From positions 1 through 64,000 of the forward strand of contig JAGHZQ010000035.1 in the NCBI GenBank assembly GCA_017746715.1: a stretch of 64,000 nt of DNA. Reading direction: 5' to 3'. Below the pieces are notes generated by a model. The model saw only the letters and a program-made list of their open reading frames with translations. It did no database searches and was not told where the DNA came from. Below are positions 27,697 through 37,624 of this stretch, piece by piece. A program made the position numbers and the translations under genes. Every line of letters begins with the position of its first letter. Position 1 is the stretch's first letter. Origin of the DNA: Cyanobacteria bacterium SBLK. GTDB lineage: Bacteria; Cyanobacteriota; Cyanobacteriia; Cyanobacteriales; Spirulinaceae.

Positions 27697-28238
27697 TTCT
27701 TCATGTCCTCATATTCTTTCTTGATTATCTCGGATTGAGGGGCGTTTGCAAGCAAGACTCGGAAAATTATCGTCATAACGCACCTGCTGGTTCGGATAAT
27801 TCTTGTAGGCGATCGGCTTCTATCTTCAGTTTGCGAAATCTCTGCCGTGCAGGAGAAGGATTTTGTCTTTGTTCTTCTCTTTTTTCAAAGCAGCAATTAC
27901 CCTTGACTTTAAAGCTGGATTACTTTCAATTTCTTTAACTTTCACGGTTATTTCCTGATGCTCCCCTACCTCAAAGGTGTCGATCGTCTAGGCGCAGTGT
28001 CCCCATCGCCAACATCCGACAGCGAACAAAGATATTATAAAAAGCCCGCCCGATCGCCAATCTGCCGCAAAACCGTCTGAGAAACGTTAACATTAGTTAA
28101 TATAGTGACATGACAAACGCAAAATAATAAATCTGTCAAAGAGCGCCAGCTCCACAATGGAGAGCTTTCGGCGAATCCACCGAAGCCCGCCATTCCTATA
28201 TATCCACCCTTACATAGTTACGATAGGAGTTCTACCGC
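27697..28238. promoter_or_regulatory. intergenic region between purK and ftsH
   Basis: These 542 bases separate divergent genes. The last 160 bases form the ftsH leader, with two small hairpins (CTCCA-CAA-TGGAG near 28150 and TTCGG...CCGAA near 28167) and the ribosome site AGGAG at 28225-28229. On the minus strand near 27780-27950 there are scraps of coding-like sequence (KEIESNPALKSRVIAALK) without an intact gene; possibly a decayed gene. No RNA gene was recognised. Confidence 0.45.
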
Positions 28239-30098
28239 GTGAGCAACAACAAAAATAAAAAATGGCGCAATGCAGGGCTGTACGTTCTTTTAGCGATCGT
28301 CGTTCTTGCCTTGGGGTCTGCCTTCTTAGAAAGTCCGGGAGAAAGTCGCAAAACTTGGAAATACAGCCAACTGATTCAAGCCGTCCAAGGCGATCGCATC
28401 GATCGCATCAAACTCAGCGCCGATCGCACCCAAGCGATCGTGACGGATCCCAATGATGCCAACGGCGGCCAAGCGATCGTCAATCTCCCCAACGATCCCC
28501 AACTCATTCAAATTTTAACGGAACACAATGTCGATATTGCCGTTCAACCCCCCAAAGATGACGGCTTTTGGTTCCGCATTCTCAGCAGTCTTTTCGTCCC
28601 CGCACTCTTACTCATCGGTCTATTTTTTCTCTTGCGTCGCGCCTCTAGCGGTCCGGGTTCCCAAGCCATGAACTTCGGGAAATCCAAAGCGCGGGTGCAA
28701 ATGGAGCCCCAAACCCAAGTTACCTTTGGCGATGTCGCCGGTATCGAACAAGCTAAATTAGAACTGGCTGAAGTGGTAGACTTCCTCAAAAATGCCGATC
28801 GCTTCACGGCAGTGGGAGCAAAAATCCCCAAAGGCGTTCTTTTGGTCGGCCCCCCCGGAACCGGTAAAACCCTTCTCGCCAAAGCCGTTGCGGGGGAAGC
28901 TGGCGTTCCTTTCTTCAGCATTTCCGGTTCTGAATTCGTGGAAATGTTCGTCGGGGTCGGTGCTTCTCGGGTGCGCGATCTCTTCGAACAAGCAAAAGCC
29001 AATGCCCCTTGTATCGTCTTCATCGATGAAATTGATGCCGTCGGTCGCTCTCGCGGTGCCGGTTTGGGCGGCGGTAACGACGAACGGGAACAAACCCTAA
29101 ACCAACTTCTCACGGAAATGGACGGGTTTGAAGGCAATACGGGAATTATTATCATTGCCGCTACCAACCGCCCGGACGTTCTCGATGCGGCATTATTGCG
29201 TCCCGGTCGCTTCGATCGCCAAGTTGTGGTAGATCGCCCGGACTATGCGGGTCGTCGCGAAATCCTGCAAGTTCACGCCCGAGGTAAAACCCTCTCTAAG
29301 GATGTGGATCTCGAAAAAATCGCCCGTCGCACCCCCGGTTTTACCGGTGCGGATCTCTCCAATTTGTTAAATGAAGCCGCTATTTTAGCAGCGCGACGGA
29401 ATTTAACGGAAATTTCCATGGATGAAATCAACGACGCGATCGATCGCGTCTTGGCGGGTCCGGAGAAGAAAGACCGAGTGATGAGCGAAAAACGCAAGCA
29501 GTTAGTCGCCTATCACGAAGCCGGCCACGCTTTAGTCGGCGCTCTGATGCCAGACTACGATCCCGTGCAGAAAATCAGCATTATCCCTCGGGGTCGCGCG
29601 GGGGGTTTAACTTGGTTTACTCCCAGTGAAGAGCGTATGGACTCGGGTCTGTACTCCCGTTCTTACCTGCAAAATCAAATGGCCGTCGCCCTCGGGGGTC
29701 GCATCGCCGAAGAAATTATCTTTGGAGAGGAAGAAGTGACCACGGGTGCTGCGAGTGACCTTCAGCAAGTTGCACGGGTTGCCCGTCAGATGATCACTCG
29801 CTTTGGCATGAGCAACGTTCTCGGTCCGGTGGCTTTGGGCCGTCAAAACGGTAATATTTTCCTCGGTCGGGAAATTGCCGCCGATCGCGACTTCTCCGAC
29901 GAAACCGCCGCCCTCATCGATGAAGAAGTCCGCAAACTGGTTGATGCGGCTTACAGTCGCGCCAAGGAAGTTCTGACGGAAAATCGCATCATTCTCGATC
30001 GCCTTGCCGAAATGTTGGTGGAAAAAGAAACCGTCGATGCCGAAGAATTACAAGAGTTATTGAATGTCAATGAAGTAAAAATGGCTGCATTTGCGTGA
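28239..30098 (+). CDS. ftsH: ATP-dependent zinc metalloprotease FtsH
   Basis: The 619-aa protein begins at GTG 28239. Two membrane segments lie at about residues 11-28 and 112-132 with a lumenal/periplasmic domain between. The AAA domain has Walker A GPPGTGKT (about residue 204), Walker [12 protein letters not shown] and the SRH in [20 protein letters not shown]. The zinc site is HEAGH (about residue 425), with the third ligand Asp in the [22 protein letters not shown] region. It is full length and should be active. Cyanobacteria have four FtsH proteins; this sequence belongs to the group including Synechocystis Slr1390 and Slr1604 rather than plastid-type FtsH2, judged from the N-terminus [12 protein letters not shown]. 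Members serve photosystem repair and iron regulation. Confidence 0.97.
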   Translation: MSNNKNKKWRNAGLYVLLAIVVLALGSAFLESPGESRKTWKYSQLIQAVQGDRIDRIKLSADRTQAIVTDPNDANGGQAIVNLPNDPQLIQILTEHNVDIAVQPPKDDGFWFRILSSLFVPALLLIGLFFLLRRASSGPGSQAMNFGKSKARVQMEPQTQVTFGDVAGIEQAKLELAEVVDFLKNADRFTAVGAKIPKGVLLVGPPGTGKTLLAKAVAGEAGVPFFSISGSEFVEMFVGVGASRVRDLFEQAKANAPCIVFIDEIDAVGRSRGAGLGGGNDEREQTLNQLLTEMDGFEGNTGIIIIAATNRPDVLDAALLRPGRFDRQVVVDRPDYAGRREILQVHARGKTLSKDVDLEKIARRTPGFTGADLSNLLNEAAILAARRNLTEISMDEINDAIDRVLAGPEKKDRVMSEKRKQLVAYHEAGHALVGALMPDYDPVQKISIIPRGRAGGLTWFTPSEERMDSGLYSRSYLQNQMAVALGGRIAEEIIFGEEEVTTGAASDLQQVARVARQMITRFGMSNVLGPVALGRQNGNIFLGREIAADRDFSDETAALIDEEVRKLVDAAYSRAKEVLTENRIILDRLAEMLVEKETVDAEELQELLNVNEVKMAAFA

Positions 30099-30121
30099 CA
30101 TACTCACGCGAACCAGACAGC

Positions 30122-30155
30122 AAATGCCTCCCGATACTGCATTGGGGGGCATTTT
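30122..30155. terminator. bidirectional terminator between ftsH and the P450 gene
   Basis: AAATGCCTCCC (30122-30132) pairs over 11 positions (one G-U) with GGGGGGCATTT (30144-30154), followed by T and C. Mirror runs of A before and T after allow function for both converging genes. Confidence 0.8.
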
Positions 30156-31694
30156 CTAACTGAGTAAAACACCTTCTCTGGCTTTAAAACGAATTGGCAT
30201 TCGATCGGCAGGAAAAATAAACATTGTTTGCTGCCATTGTTCGAGGGAAGCACGACCATTGATTAATTCCCAATCGAAATAACGAAGGAGTAAGGCCAGC
30301 ATAATAGTTGCTTCTAATAAAGCTAAATGTTCTCCCAAACACCGATGCAAACCACTCCCAAACACCAGTGTAGGAACGGAAACTTTTTCTTTTCCATTTT
30401 CATCTAGCCAGCGTTCTGGTAAAAACCGATCGGGATGGGGATAAATATCGGGATCTCGGCCGGCAGAGAGAATCGACCAGAAGATTTGCACGCCAGGAGG
30501 AAATGTTTGCTTGTCAATTGTAAATTCTCGTTGAACTTCTACATAACCCGAACCCGACCCAATCGTATAGAGGCGTAATGTTTCTTTAAAAATTGCTCGA
30601 AGGTAGGTTAATTTTCCTAAACTTTCGGTTGTAATTCCTTGCTGGCTTTGCCAAACGCGATCGACTTCTTCCCTTGCTTTTTGAAAGATTTCGGGATGCA
30701 AAGTTAGCTCTCCGATTGTAAAAGCTAAACTATGAGCCGTCGAATCCGTTCCGCCGAGCAAAAATAGAAATGCTTCCGACATTAAAGTCGCCCGCGTATA
30801 TTCAGGAGTGTTCGCGGCAATCTTAACCAACATAGACTTTTGAAATAAAGGACTCGCTCCTTCCAAATCCGTCCTTTTTTCATCCCTCATTTTTAAAGCT
30901 AAGTCTACGCGTGGATAGAGAAAGTCTTCAATTGTTTTTCTTGCAGCCCAATACTCTCGAGAGGTGCGGAGAATTGGTAAGTATTTCATCCATACGGGTT
31001 CTCCCGACACAATGCGGAGCACGCGATAGGAGAGTACGGATTGTGCCTTATAAAGTTCCTCGATATTGAGATTCGGCCCTTCTAGACTATCCTCGTTGGG
31101 ATTGATAGGAATGCCAAAAAGCAAACACGAAATAATTCGCATTGTCAGTTCGACAAAAACAAAATCAGTCTGAATTTCTGGCGTTTCTTGAATTTTTTTG
31201 ATTGTGTGCTGGCAGGCTTGATTAATAATATTTGCATAGTTTGTAATTCCACTAGAATTGAATTGTGGATTCCATCCTTTGCGTCGCCACTTCCACTCCG
31301 TGCCCGTTTGACCTATGATAACGGGACCTGTCATATCATTCATCCCTAGAGACATTAGACGCGATCGCATTACGGTACCTTCTTTAATTTCCTTCGTCAA
31401 GATTGTTTCAATAACATGAGATTTGCTCACAATAACCAAAGGAATATTTGCCCAAAGTATATAGATTGGACCGAGTTTTTGCGCCCAATCAAATAGAAAT
31501 TGAGAGAATTGCTGTTTATTCACTGCGGCTGACAGTTGAAGCATATTTCCAAATAACCAATGTTTGGGGGGAGAAGGAAGCGTTGCTAAAAGACGATATG
31601 CGCGTTTTTGCTGCCACCATTTTCCGACAAGGATTCCAAAAATACCAACCGTGCCCATGAAAATCGCCAATACAGGCCAAGAGAAAGTTTCCAT
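30156..31694 (-). CDS. cytochrome P450
   Basis: The 512-aa protein carries all P450 marks: an N-terminal hydrophobic anchor at residues 5-22, a Pro-rich hinge (LPSPPKHWLFGN), the I-helix FLLGGTDSTAHSLAF (oxygen activation), the K-helix KETLRLY (ExxR) and the heme loop FGSGLHRCLGEH, whose cysteine lies near residue 450. The layout, with anchor and hinge, resembles eukaryotic-like membrane P450s of the CYP4/CYP110/CYP120 sort rather than soluble bacterial ones. Substrates of cyanobacterial CYP110 are fatty acids and terpenes; here the substrate is unknown. No terpene cyclase or redox partner gene is adjacent. An array of 11-bp repeats lies 37 bases upstream of the start. Confidence 0.95.
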   Translation of the reverse strand: METFSWPVLAIFMGTVGIFGILVGKWWQQKRAYRLLATLPSPPKHWLFGNMLQLSAAVNKQQFSQFLFDWAQKLGPIYILWANIPLVIVSKSHVIETILTKEIKEGTVMRSRLMSLGMNDMTGPVIIGQTGTEWKWRRKGWNPQFNSSGITNYANIINQACQHTIKKIQETPEIQTDFVFVELTMRIISCLLFGIPINPNEDSLEGPNLNIEELYKAQSVLSYRVLRIVSGEPVWMKYLPILRTSREYWAARKTIEDFLYPRVDLALKMRDEKRTDLEGASPLFQKSMLVKIAANTPEYTRATLMSEAFLFLLGGTDSTAHSLAFTIGELTLHPEIFQKAREEVDRVWQSQQGITTESLGKLTYLRAIFKETLRLYTIGSGSGYVEVQREFTIDKQTFPPGVQIFWSILSAGRDPDIYPHPDRFLPERWLDENGKEKVSVPTLVFGSGLHRCLGEHLALLEATIMLALLLRYFDWELINGRASLEQWQQTMFIFPADRMPIRFKAREGVLLS

Positions 31695-32116
31695 AGATGC
31701 TCCATGTTATCTACTTATCCAAAAAATACCTTAAAGATATCTTAAAGATATCTTAAAGATATCTTTAAGATATCTTATTTTTTCGCGATCGGAGCAATTA
31801 ACCCTGTTTTATCACTCTGGGAACGGCAAAATCGCAGTTAAATCTCCAAACTCAGTCAGGACATGATTTAGAGAAAGTCCTATGGATAGGCTTCGCCAAC
31901 GCAAACTGATAGAAACTCCAAAATCTCATGATTTTCTGAAACCCAAATCAATATCTCTCGGCGAAAGTAACAAAAGAAAGGTAAGCCAATCGCCTTCCTT
32001 TTTATTGTGATTTCAACAGCGATCTTAAAAAAAACAAGAATTTTTCTCAATCTGGAATCTAAGCGATATGCTAAAAACTCTCTAGAAAATAATAAGGGTA
32101 TTAGGAGCAGTACAAC
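31695..32116. promoter_or_regulatory. divergent intergenic region, P450 / long TPR gene
   Basis: The 422-base gap holds the P450 promoter on the left with the 11-bp repeats, and the TPR promoter on the right. An AGGAG lies about ten bases before the TPR ATG at 32117. A repeat-like element (CTATGGATAGGCTTCGCC) lies near 31880. No gene was found. Confidence 0.5.
31731..31777. repeat. four tandem 11-bp units TTAAAGATATC
   Basis: The unit TTAAAGATATC occurs three times without change and a fourth time as TTTAAGATATC, ending in TTA. Each unit border makes a 10-base palindrome AAGATATCTT. The 11-bp period is about one helical turn, so all sites face the same side of the DNA. Location just upstream of the P450 start fits an operator array. 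Confidence 0.8.
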
Positions 32117-34102
32117 ATGGCTAAAAAGAAGAAAAAAAATGTTGCTCGTTCTCCAAAAAAAGGATTCGGTCTTAATGTGCAAAACATTAAAGCCGGGATT
32201 GCCAAGGCACAAAAATTGCTTGCCTCTGGAGACTCGAAAAATGCCCTCACCCAATTGCAAGAACTCGATAAACTCTATCCCGATCGCCCGGAAGTCTTAA
32301 AATATTTAGCGTATACTTATCACGGGCTTGGATATTCTGCTTTATATCAATTAAACCTCGAAAAGTGGGTCAAAGCCGCTACCGAGGATAGCAATGCACT
32401 GCTGGGTCTTGCCGTGGCTTATTTGGAAAACGATCGCCCTTCCCTTGCTCTCGAAACATTTACCTTGGCTCGAGATAAGTTTGCCAAAATTAAAGAAGAC
32501 AAAGAAATCGAAGAAACGATCGCGGAACTCGAACAAGCGATTGTCGAAATTAGCAAACAACTGGGTATGGACGCGGGCGATCGCACCAAGCAAATCATGT
32601 TACTGCATGAAAAAGCCATGTCTGCTCTAGCGCTTAATAATTTTGCCGAAACGCGACAGCATGCCGAACAATTATTAGAAATCGAGCCAAATTTTGCCGG
32701 GGCCTTAAATAATCTCAGTTTTGCCTATTGGTTCGACAACCAACCCGCAGAAGCGATCGCCCTAACGGAACAATGTCTTGAAGCCAATCCCAACAGTTAC
32801 CACGCACTTTCTAACTATATTGCCTATCGGACTTGGCAGGGCGATCGAGAAGGCTTAGAAGAATATGCGGAGAAGTTAAAAGAAAGTCGCGATTCTTGGC
32901 AAGACGATCCCGACTATTGGACGAAAGCAGCAGAGGCTTTCTCTTGGTTGGAAGAAGATGACAGTCTCTTTAAATTATATAAAGTTGCGGAAGAAAATGA
33001 TAAGTTAGAGAAGTTGATGGGGATATTTTATCATTATTTAGCTGCCGCCCATCTCCGACAAAAACGCGAAACCGAAGCGCGATCGTTTTGGGAAAAGGCG
33101 CTGGAAAAATCCCCCGGTCTCGATATCGCCGAGGAGAATTTAGAAGATTTGAAACAACCTGCGGGAAAACATCATTCTCCTTGGTCTTTTTCAGGCGATC
33201 GCTGGTTATTCGGTGCAATGCAAAAAGGAGTTATCGAGACAATTTCGAATGCAGAAGAAGATACGGGAAAATTAAAAGAAGCCGCTTCCCTTTGCTTGGA
33301 AAAATATCCCGAATTAAAAATTCTCATTCCACAAATGATAAAACGCGGCGATCCCAGAAGTCGATCCCTCGCCGTACTGCTGGCAGAATATGCTAAAACT
33401 CCGGAATTATTGGCAGTTTTAAAAGAGTTCGCTCTCAGCGATATCGGACCCGATGACATTCGTCACGAAGCAGCCGCTCTTGTCTCCAATGAAGGTTTAA
33501 TGCCTGCGGGACAAACGACAATGTGGATTCAAGGACAGTGGCAAGATATCTTTCTCATTGGCATTGAATTACACAACGAAATGGTGGACGAACATACGCC
33601 AGAAACTTCAAAGTTATTAGAACAAGGAATTAAAAATTTAAAAGGCAGTAATCCCGAAAAAGCCGAAGAATTTCTAAAACAAGCGCTAGAACTGAATCCA
33701 GAAGCAAGAGATTTGAAGTATAATTTAGCGATCGCCTATCAATTGCAAGATCGAGACGAAGAAGCCGAAGAAATTTGCCAAAAACTCTACGATCGCGATC
33801 CGAATTATCCTTTTGCACGGATTGCCTTGGCGAAATACCATCTCGATCGCAAGGAAATCGAGAAAGCCGAGGAACTGGTTCAACCGATGATTCAGTGGAA
33901 ATCAATGAACCATCTGGCATTTCATTTTTTATGCCAGCTTAATATCGAACTCGGTTTGGTGAAAAAAGAAATAGAGAAAGCGCGATCGTGGTTGAACATT
34001 TGGAAACAAGTCAGCGACAGCCCCAATATCGAATACTGGGAAGAGCGCATCGAACATCCGGGGGGGATGGTTGACGAGCTTTTAGAAGAGGATGATTTGT
34101 AA
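32117..34102 (+). CDS. long TPR-repeat protein
   Basis: This 661-aa soluble protein starts with a very basic segment (MAKKKKKNVARSPKKG). TPR-like units follow at about residues 28-160, 190-290 and 540-640, for example AKAQKLLASGDSKNALTQLQ and AEEFLKQALELNPEARDLKY. The centre (about 340-500) is helical and HEAT-like (RGDPRSRSLAVLLAEYAK). The end is acidic (MVDELLEEDDL). No catalytic motif is present. It probably acts as a scaffold. The basic start suggests nucleic-acid or ribosome contact, which is inference. Confidence 0.8.
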   Translation: MAKKKKKNVARSPKKGFGLNVQNIKAGIAKAQKLLASGDSKNALTQLQELDKLYPDRPEVLKYLAYTYHGLGYSALYQLNLEKWVKAATEDSNALLGLAVAYLENDRPSLALETFTLARDKFAKIKEDKEIEETIAELEQAIVEISKQLGMDAGDRTKQIMLLHEKAMSALALNNFAETRQHAEQLLEIEPNFAGALNNLSFAYWFDNQPAEAIALTEQCLEANPNSYHALSNYIAYRTWQGDREGLEEYAEKLKESRDSWQDDPDYWTKAAEAFSWLEEDDSLFKLYKVAEENDKLEKLMGIFYHYLAAAHLRQKRETEARSFWEKALEKSPGLDIAEENLEDLKQPAGKHHSPWSFSGDRWLFGAMQKGVIETISNAEEDTGKLKEAASLCLEKYPELKILIPQMIKRGDPRSRSLAVLLAEYAKTPELLAVLKEFALSDIGPDDIRHEAAALVSNEGLMPAGQTTMWIQGQWQDIFLIGIELHNEMVDEHTPETSKLLEQGIKNLKGSNPEKAEEFLKQALELNPEARDLKYNLAIAYQLQDRDEEAEEICQKLYDRDPNYPFARIALAKYHLDRKEIEKAEELVQPMIQWKSMNHLAFHFLCQLNIELGLVKKEIEKARSWLNIWKQVSDSPNIEYWEERIEHPGGMVDELLEEDDL

Positions 34103-34198
34103 AGTATAATGGTCTGGATTCGATCCCCCTAAATCCTCCCTTCGGCAAAGACAAAGGGAGGTTGGAGGGATTCCCATTAAATTATTGATAATCGAAAC

Positions 34199-34513
34199 GT
34201 GCGGGCTACATTACAAAATGAGATTCTTTGCATTAATCGCGAAGATCTTCCCCATTATAAAAAAGGCGGTTCTCTCGTCCGCAATAGTTATTTTTGGGCG
34301 TTAAAATCAATTAGTTGCTACGCGGCTCGAGGGTGCGATTGGGAGTACGATCGCGAAGTCTGGATTGCTTTGGCGCGAATGCTGTTATCGTTTCAACAAT
34401 CGGGGTATTTGGGAGATGGCGAAACGATGTTAGAATTTGAAGTTGACGTTCCCATTCCAGAAGAATTGCGATCGGTTTCAACATATTTTTCTTCCTCTTC
34501 GTCATCGCAATAG
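34199..34513 (+). CDS. hypothetical protein, uncertain
   Basis: A 104-residue frame from a GTG at 34199 (stop just upstream in frame at 34178-34180). The middle (SYFWALKSISCYAARGCDWEYDREVWIALARMLLSF) looks like real protein, helical with aromatic residues. The end is a Ser run (YFSSSSSSQ). I do not recognise it. The lack of a good start and ribosome site leaves open a truncated gene. Confidence 0.45.
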   Translation: MRATLQNEILCINREDLPHYKKGGSLVRNSYFWALKSISCYAARGCDWEYDREVWIALARMLLSFQQSGYLGDGETMLEFEVDVPIPEELRSVSTYFSSSSSSQ

Positions 34514-34647
34514 ACTTTCAGAGGACGTTGAGTTACCGCGCGATCGCTGTGGTTCGTCGGGTTCTCTCGGGCAGGAAATAGAAAATCAGTTGGAATATTA
34601 ATGGCGGAAACGCGATCGCCTATTATCAATATTTTCTCATACTGAAT

Positions 34648-37401
34648 TTACTTTTTACCGAGTAGCCAATAAGTGCTCATTTCGCCCTTACCTTTGACCG
34701 CGATCGCTCCTCGTTCTGCAAAGATAAAGCGATCTTTTAACTGTTCGTAAATTTTGGTCGTCACTTGGATTTTATCCGGTTCTCCCGTTGATTCCATGCG
34801 AGAGGCAACATTGACCGTGTCTCCCCATAAATCGTAAATAAATTTCTTAATGCCGATTACCCCAGCAACTACTGCCCCGGTATGAATGCCAATGCGAATT
34901 TGACAGGAGGTATCGGTACTAATTTTAAATTGGGTCACGACTTCTAACATTTCTAATGCCATTGCAGCGATCGCTTCAGCACGATCGTCCTCGGGATCTC
35001 GCAATCCCCCTGCTGCCATATAGGCATCGCCAATAGTTTTAATTTTTTCAATATTATGGGCATCTGCCAAGCGATCGAAAGCCGAGAAAATATCATTGAG
35101 CAGATCCACTAAAGCAATGGGAGAAAGTCTGGCAGAAAAGGGAGTAAAACCGACGATATCGGCAAATAAAATCGTTGTGGTTTCGTGATGTTCGGCAATT
35201 AATGTTTTGACCCCGGGCTGAGGAATGGTATTGTGTTGTTTTTTCAAGCGTTCGACAATACGATGGGGGAGAATATTAAGCAATAAGGCTTCGGATTTTT
35301 CCCGTTCCTGTTGCAGGGCTTCAAGGGCTTCTTTGCGAAGGGTAATATCATCAATCACGCCAATTAATCCGATCGTATCGCCATTGATATCGTGGAGGGG
35401 CACTTTGCTAATATCCAACCAAATCGTTTTACCGTCTTGGCCGGGGCGTTCTTTTTTGGCAATCTTATGCAAAACGGGGGTGTCTGTTTCCATAATTCGC
35501 CGATCTTCTTGACGAAATAAATCCGCTACCTTTTCGGGCAATCCCATATCGTAATCCGTTTTGCCGATCGCCTCTTCAGGACTGTTTAAATGGGCCGCTT
35601 CCGCCCAATTTTGATTGCAACCGAGGAATGTCGAATTTGTATCTTTCCAAAACACCTGTTGGGGAATGGTATTGAGAATCAAACGCAGATATTGTTCTTT
35701 CTCTTGCAGTGCGGCTTCCATGCGTCGGCGTTCGGTAATATCGTGAGCCACCATTAACAGGCAATCCTCGCCGTCGAGTTCGATTTTCTCCGCCGACAGT
35801 CGCACGATACGCATGTCTCCCGAAGCAATGCGAAAGGCATATTCTTGATTGCGAACTCTGCCTTCAGTTTCTAGCATTGCAACCATCTTGGCGCGATCGC
35901 GAACGTTCCCCCAAAATCCCAATTCAATGGCCGTTTTTCCGATGGTTTCTTCTAAGGTATAGCCGGCGGTTTCTAAGAAGGTATCGTTGATGTCGAGGAT
36001 GCGGCCTTCAGCGAGGGTCGTAATGCCGACTAAATAAGGACTTGCGTGAAAGGCTTTGGCGAACTTCTCTTCCGATCGCCCCAAGGCTTCCGTCCGTTCT
36101 ACCACTAGCATTTCCAAGGCAATATTGGTATCTTCCCAAGCGGTAAAAATCTCCTGTAATTGAGCGGCCATGAGATTAAACGATCCCGCAAGGCGTTCGA
36201 GTTCCTCGATGGGATAGGGAGGAATGCGAGAAGATAAATCCCCTCGGGCGATCTCGGCGGCGGCTTCGGCAAATCTTAATACCGGTCGGGCAATTAAACG
36301 AGAGGTGACAATCCCCAAACCCGCCGCTAAAACAAGGGCGATCGCGCAGATCGCGATGGTTGCGCGAGTATTGGCGGCAATTTCGGCGTTGAAATCCGTT
36401 TCCGGAATGACCACCCCCAACACCCAATCGATGCCGCGATCGTTGCGAAAGGCTTGCAATCTCACAAAATAGCGATTGCCTTGCGGGTCGGCGATGGTGG
36501 CGCACTCGCTTTCTACAGTGGCGAGGGTGTTTTTTTGTTGTTGCCAATGACGGACGGCGGTTTGAATCATCGGCTCTTTGCTGGCGATCGCAGGCAATCT
36601 TTCCCGACCTCCCGGGGTTTCGACGAAGGGATATTCGGAAATGGAACTGGCGACGATCTCCCCCGATCGCTCGATAATGAAAGCGACTCCAGATGTCCCC
36701 ACCTCCAATCCCTGCAAAAATTCGCTCATTTGTCCCAAAGTGAGATCGATGGCCATCACTCCTTGTAATTCGTCCTCGCTGTTGTAGATGGGGATGGCAG
36801 GGGTAATGCCCAAAACTGGAGGTTCTGCGAACACGTAAATCGGCGACCACATTAAGGTTTTTGCAGATTTGGCGGTGCGATACCAAGGACGAATGCGGGG
36901 ATCGTATTCTTTCTCTTGTATCCGTTCTTGGCGTTCTCCTTGGCGGTTGAGGCGATAAATATGCCAAAATGGGGCGGTGTCTGGGGTGCGAATGGATAGG
37001 GTTGGCGGTTCTCCCTGTTCGATTTGGAAAAAATCTCCTGTTTCGCTGCCATAGTACAGGGTTGCCCCCGCATCGCTCAATTGCGTTTGTTCCCACCAAT
37101 AGCGCTGGAGTTCCGCAAAATCCTTCAGATTTAATCGTCCTTGCGTGGAGGAGAGTTCGTTGATTTTGAGGAGCAATTCCGAGGTTTCTAAATAATTGCG
37201 AACGTGGGTTTCGATGCGATCGCTGGTCTGCTGGCTGAGTTGGGTGGCCAAGTTGATAACAGCAACTCGTCCGTTCCGCCACGATAAAAACCCCGTTAAA
37301 CCAACGGCGGCAAAAATTTGCAGCAATGTCGGAATAACGATAACCAACCACAATGGGAATTTTTTGGGCACGGCGAGACGCTTGAGGCCGAGGGAACTCA
37401 T
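34648..37401 (-). CDS. membrane adenylate cyclase with Cache, HAMP and two PAS domains
   Basis: I use the ATG at 37401 (917 aa); a TTG at 37431 would add ten residues. A membrane helix at about 15-36 is followed by an extracytoplasmic Cache-type sensor (about 40-335), a second helix (about 340-360), HAMP (about 362-415), PAS 1 (about 445-565), PAS 2 (about 580-695) and a class III cyclase domain (about 725-905). In the cyclase, metal aspartates are in ILFADIVGFT and KTIGDAYMAAGG; the substrate-selecting pair is Lys (KTIGD) and Asp (YDLWGDTVNVASRM). This pair favours ATP, so the product should be cAMP. The Cache domain senses a small external ligand. It stands alone. Confidence 0.93.
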   Translation of the reverse strand: MSSLGLKRLAVPKKFPLWLVIVIPTLLQIFAAVGLTGFLSWRNGRVAVINLATQLSQQTSDRIETHVRNYLETSELLLKINELSSTQGRLNLKDFAELQRYWWEQTQLSDAGATLYYGSETGDFFQIEQGEPPTLSIRTPDTAPFWHIYRLNRQGERQERIQEKEYDPRIRPWYRTAKSAKTLMWSPIYVFAEPPVLGITPAIPIYNSEDELQGVMAIDLTLGQMSEFLQGLEVGTSGVAFIIERSGEIVASSISEYPFVETPGGRERLPAIASKEPMIQTAVRHWQQQKNTLATVESECATIADPQGNRYFVRLQAFRNDRGIDWVLGVVIPETDFNAEIAANTRATIAICAIALVLAAGLGIVTSRLIARPVLRFAEAAAEIARGDLSSRIPPYPIEELERLAGSFNLMAAQLQEIFTAWEDTNIALEMLVVERTEALGRSEEKFAKAFHASPYLVGITTLAEGRILDINDTFLETAGYTLEETIGKTAIELGFWGNVRDRAKMVAMLETEGRVRNQEYAFRIASGDMRIVRLSAEKIELDGEDCLLMVAHDITERRRMEAALQEKEQYLRLILNTIPQQVFWKDTNSTFLGCNQNWAEAAHLNSPEEAIGKTDYDMGLPEKVADLFRQEDRRIMETDTPVLHKIAKKERPGQDGKTIWLDISKVPLHDINGDTIGLIGVIDDITLRKEALEALQQEREKSEALLLNILPHRIVERLKKQHNTIPQPGVKTLIAEHHETTTILFADIVGFTPFSARLSPIALVDLLNDIFSAFDRLADAHNIEKIKTIGDAYMAAGGLRDPEDDRAEAIAAMALEMLEVVTQFKISTDTSCQIRIGIHTGAVVAGVIGIKKFIYDLWGDTVNVASRMESTGEPDKIQVTTKIYEQLKDRFIFAERGAIAVKGKGEMSTYWLLGKK

Positions 37402-37624
37402 CAATTGTACACGCTGAAGAACTGATGGCAATCCACCTCACTCCCCTGAATATTTCGCAGAAAATCCCTTTATTCCTACAAGTTGCTCTTAATTGAGGCA
37501 TTATTGGGAGAGTTCTGTAATTCTCAGATTTAAGAATATTTGAGGTGCGTTTTGCGATCGCGGAACGCACCCATTACCGTACTCTAATAACAGATCGTCA
37601 AAAAAATTACCGGGGTTGCCAAAA

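Noticed and set aside
28544..29167. Minus-strand open frame of 207 aa within ftsH
   Set aside because: Antisense shadow of a conserved gene, composition not protein-like.
36176..37570. Minus-strand open frame of 464 aa overlapping the adenylate cyclase gene in another frame
   Set aside because: The cyclase frame has clear domains; the alternative is rich in Arg/His/Ser with no fold, a shadow of codon bias.
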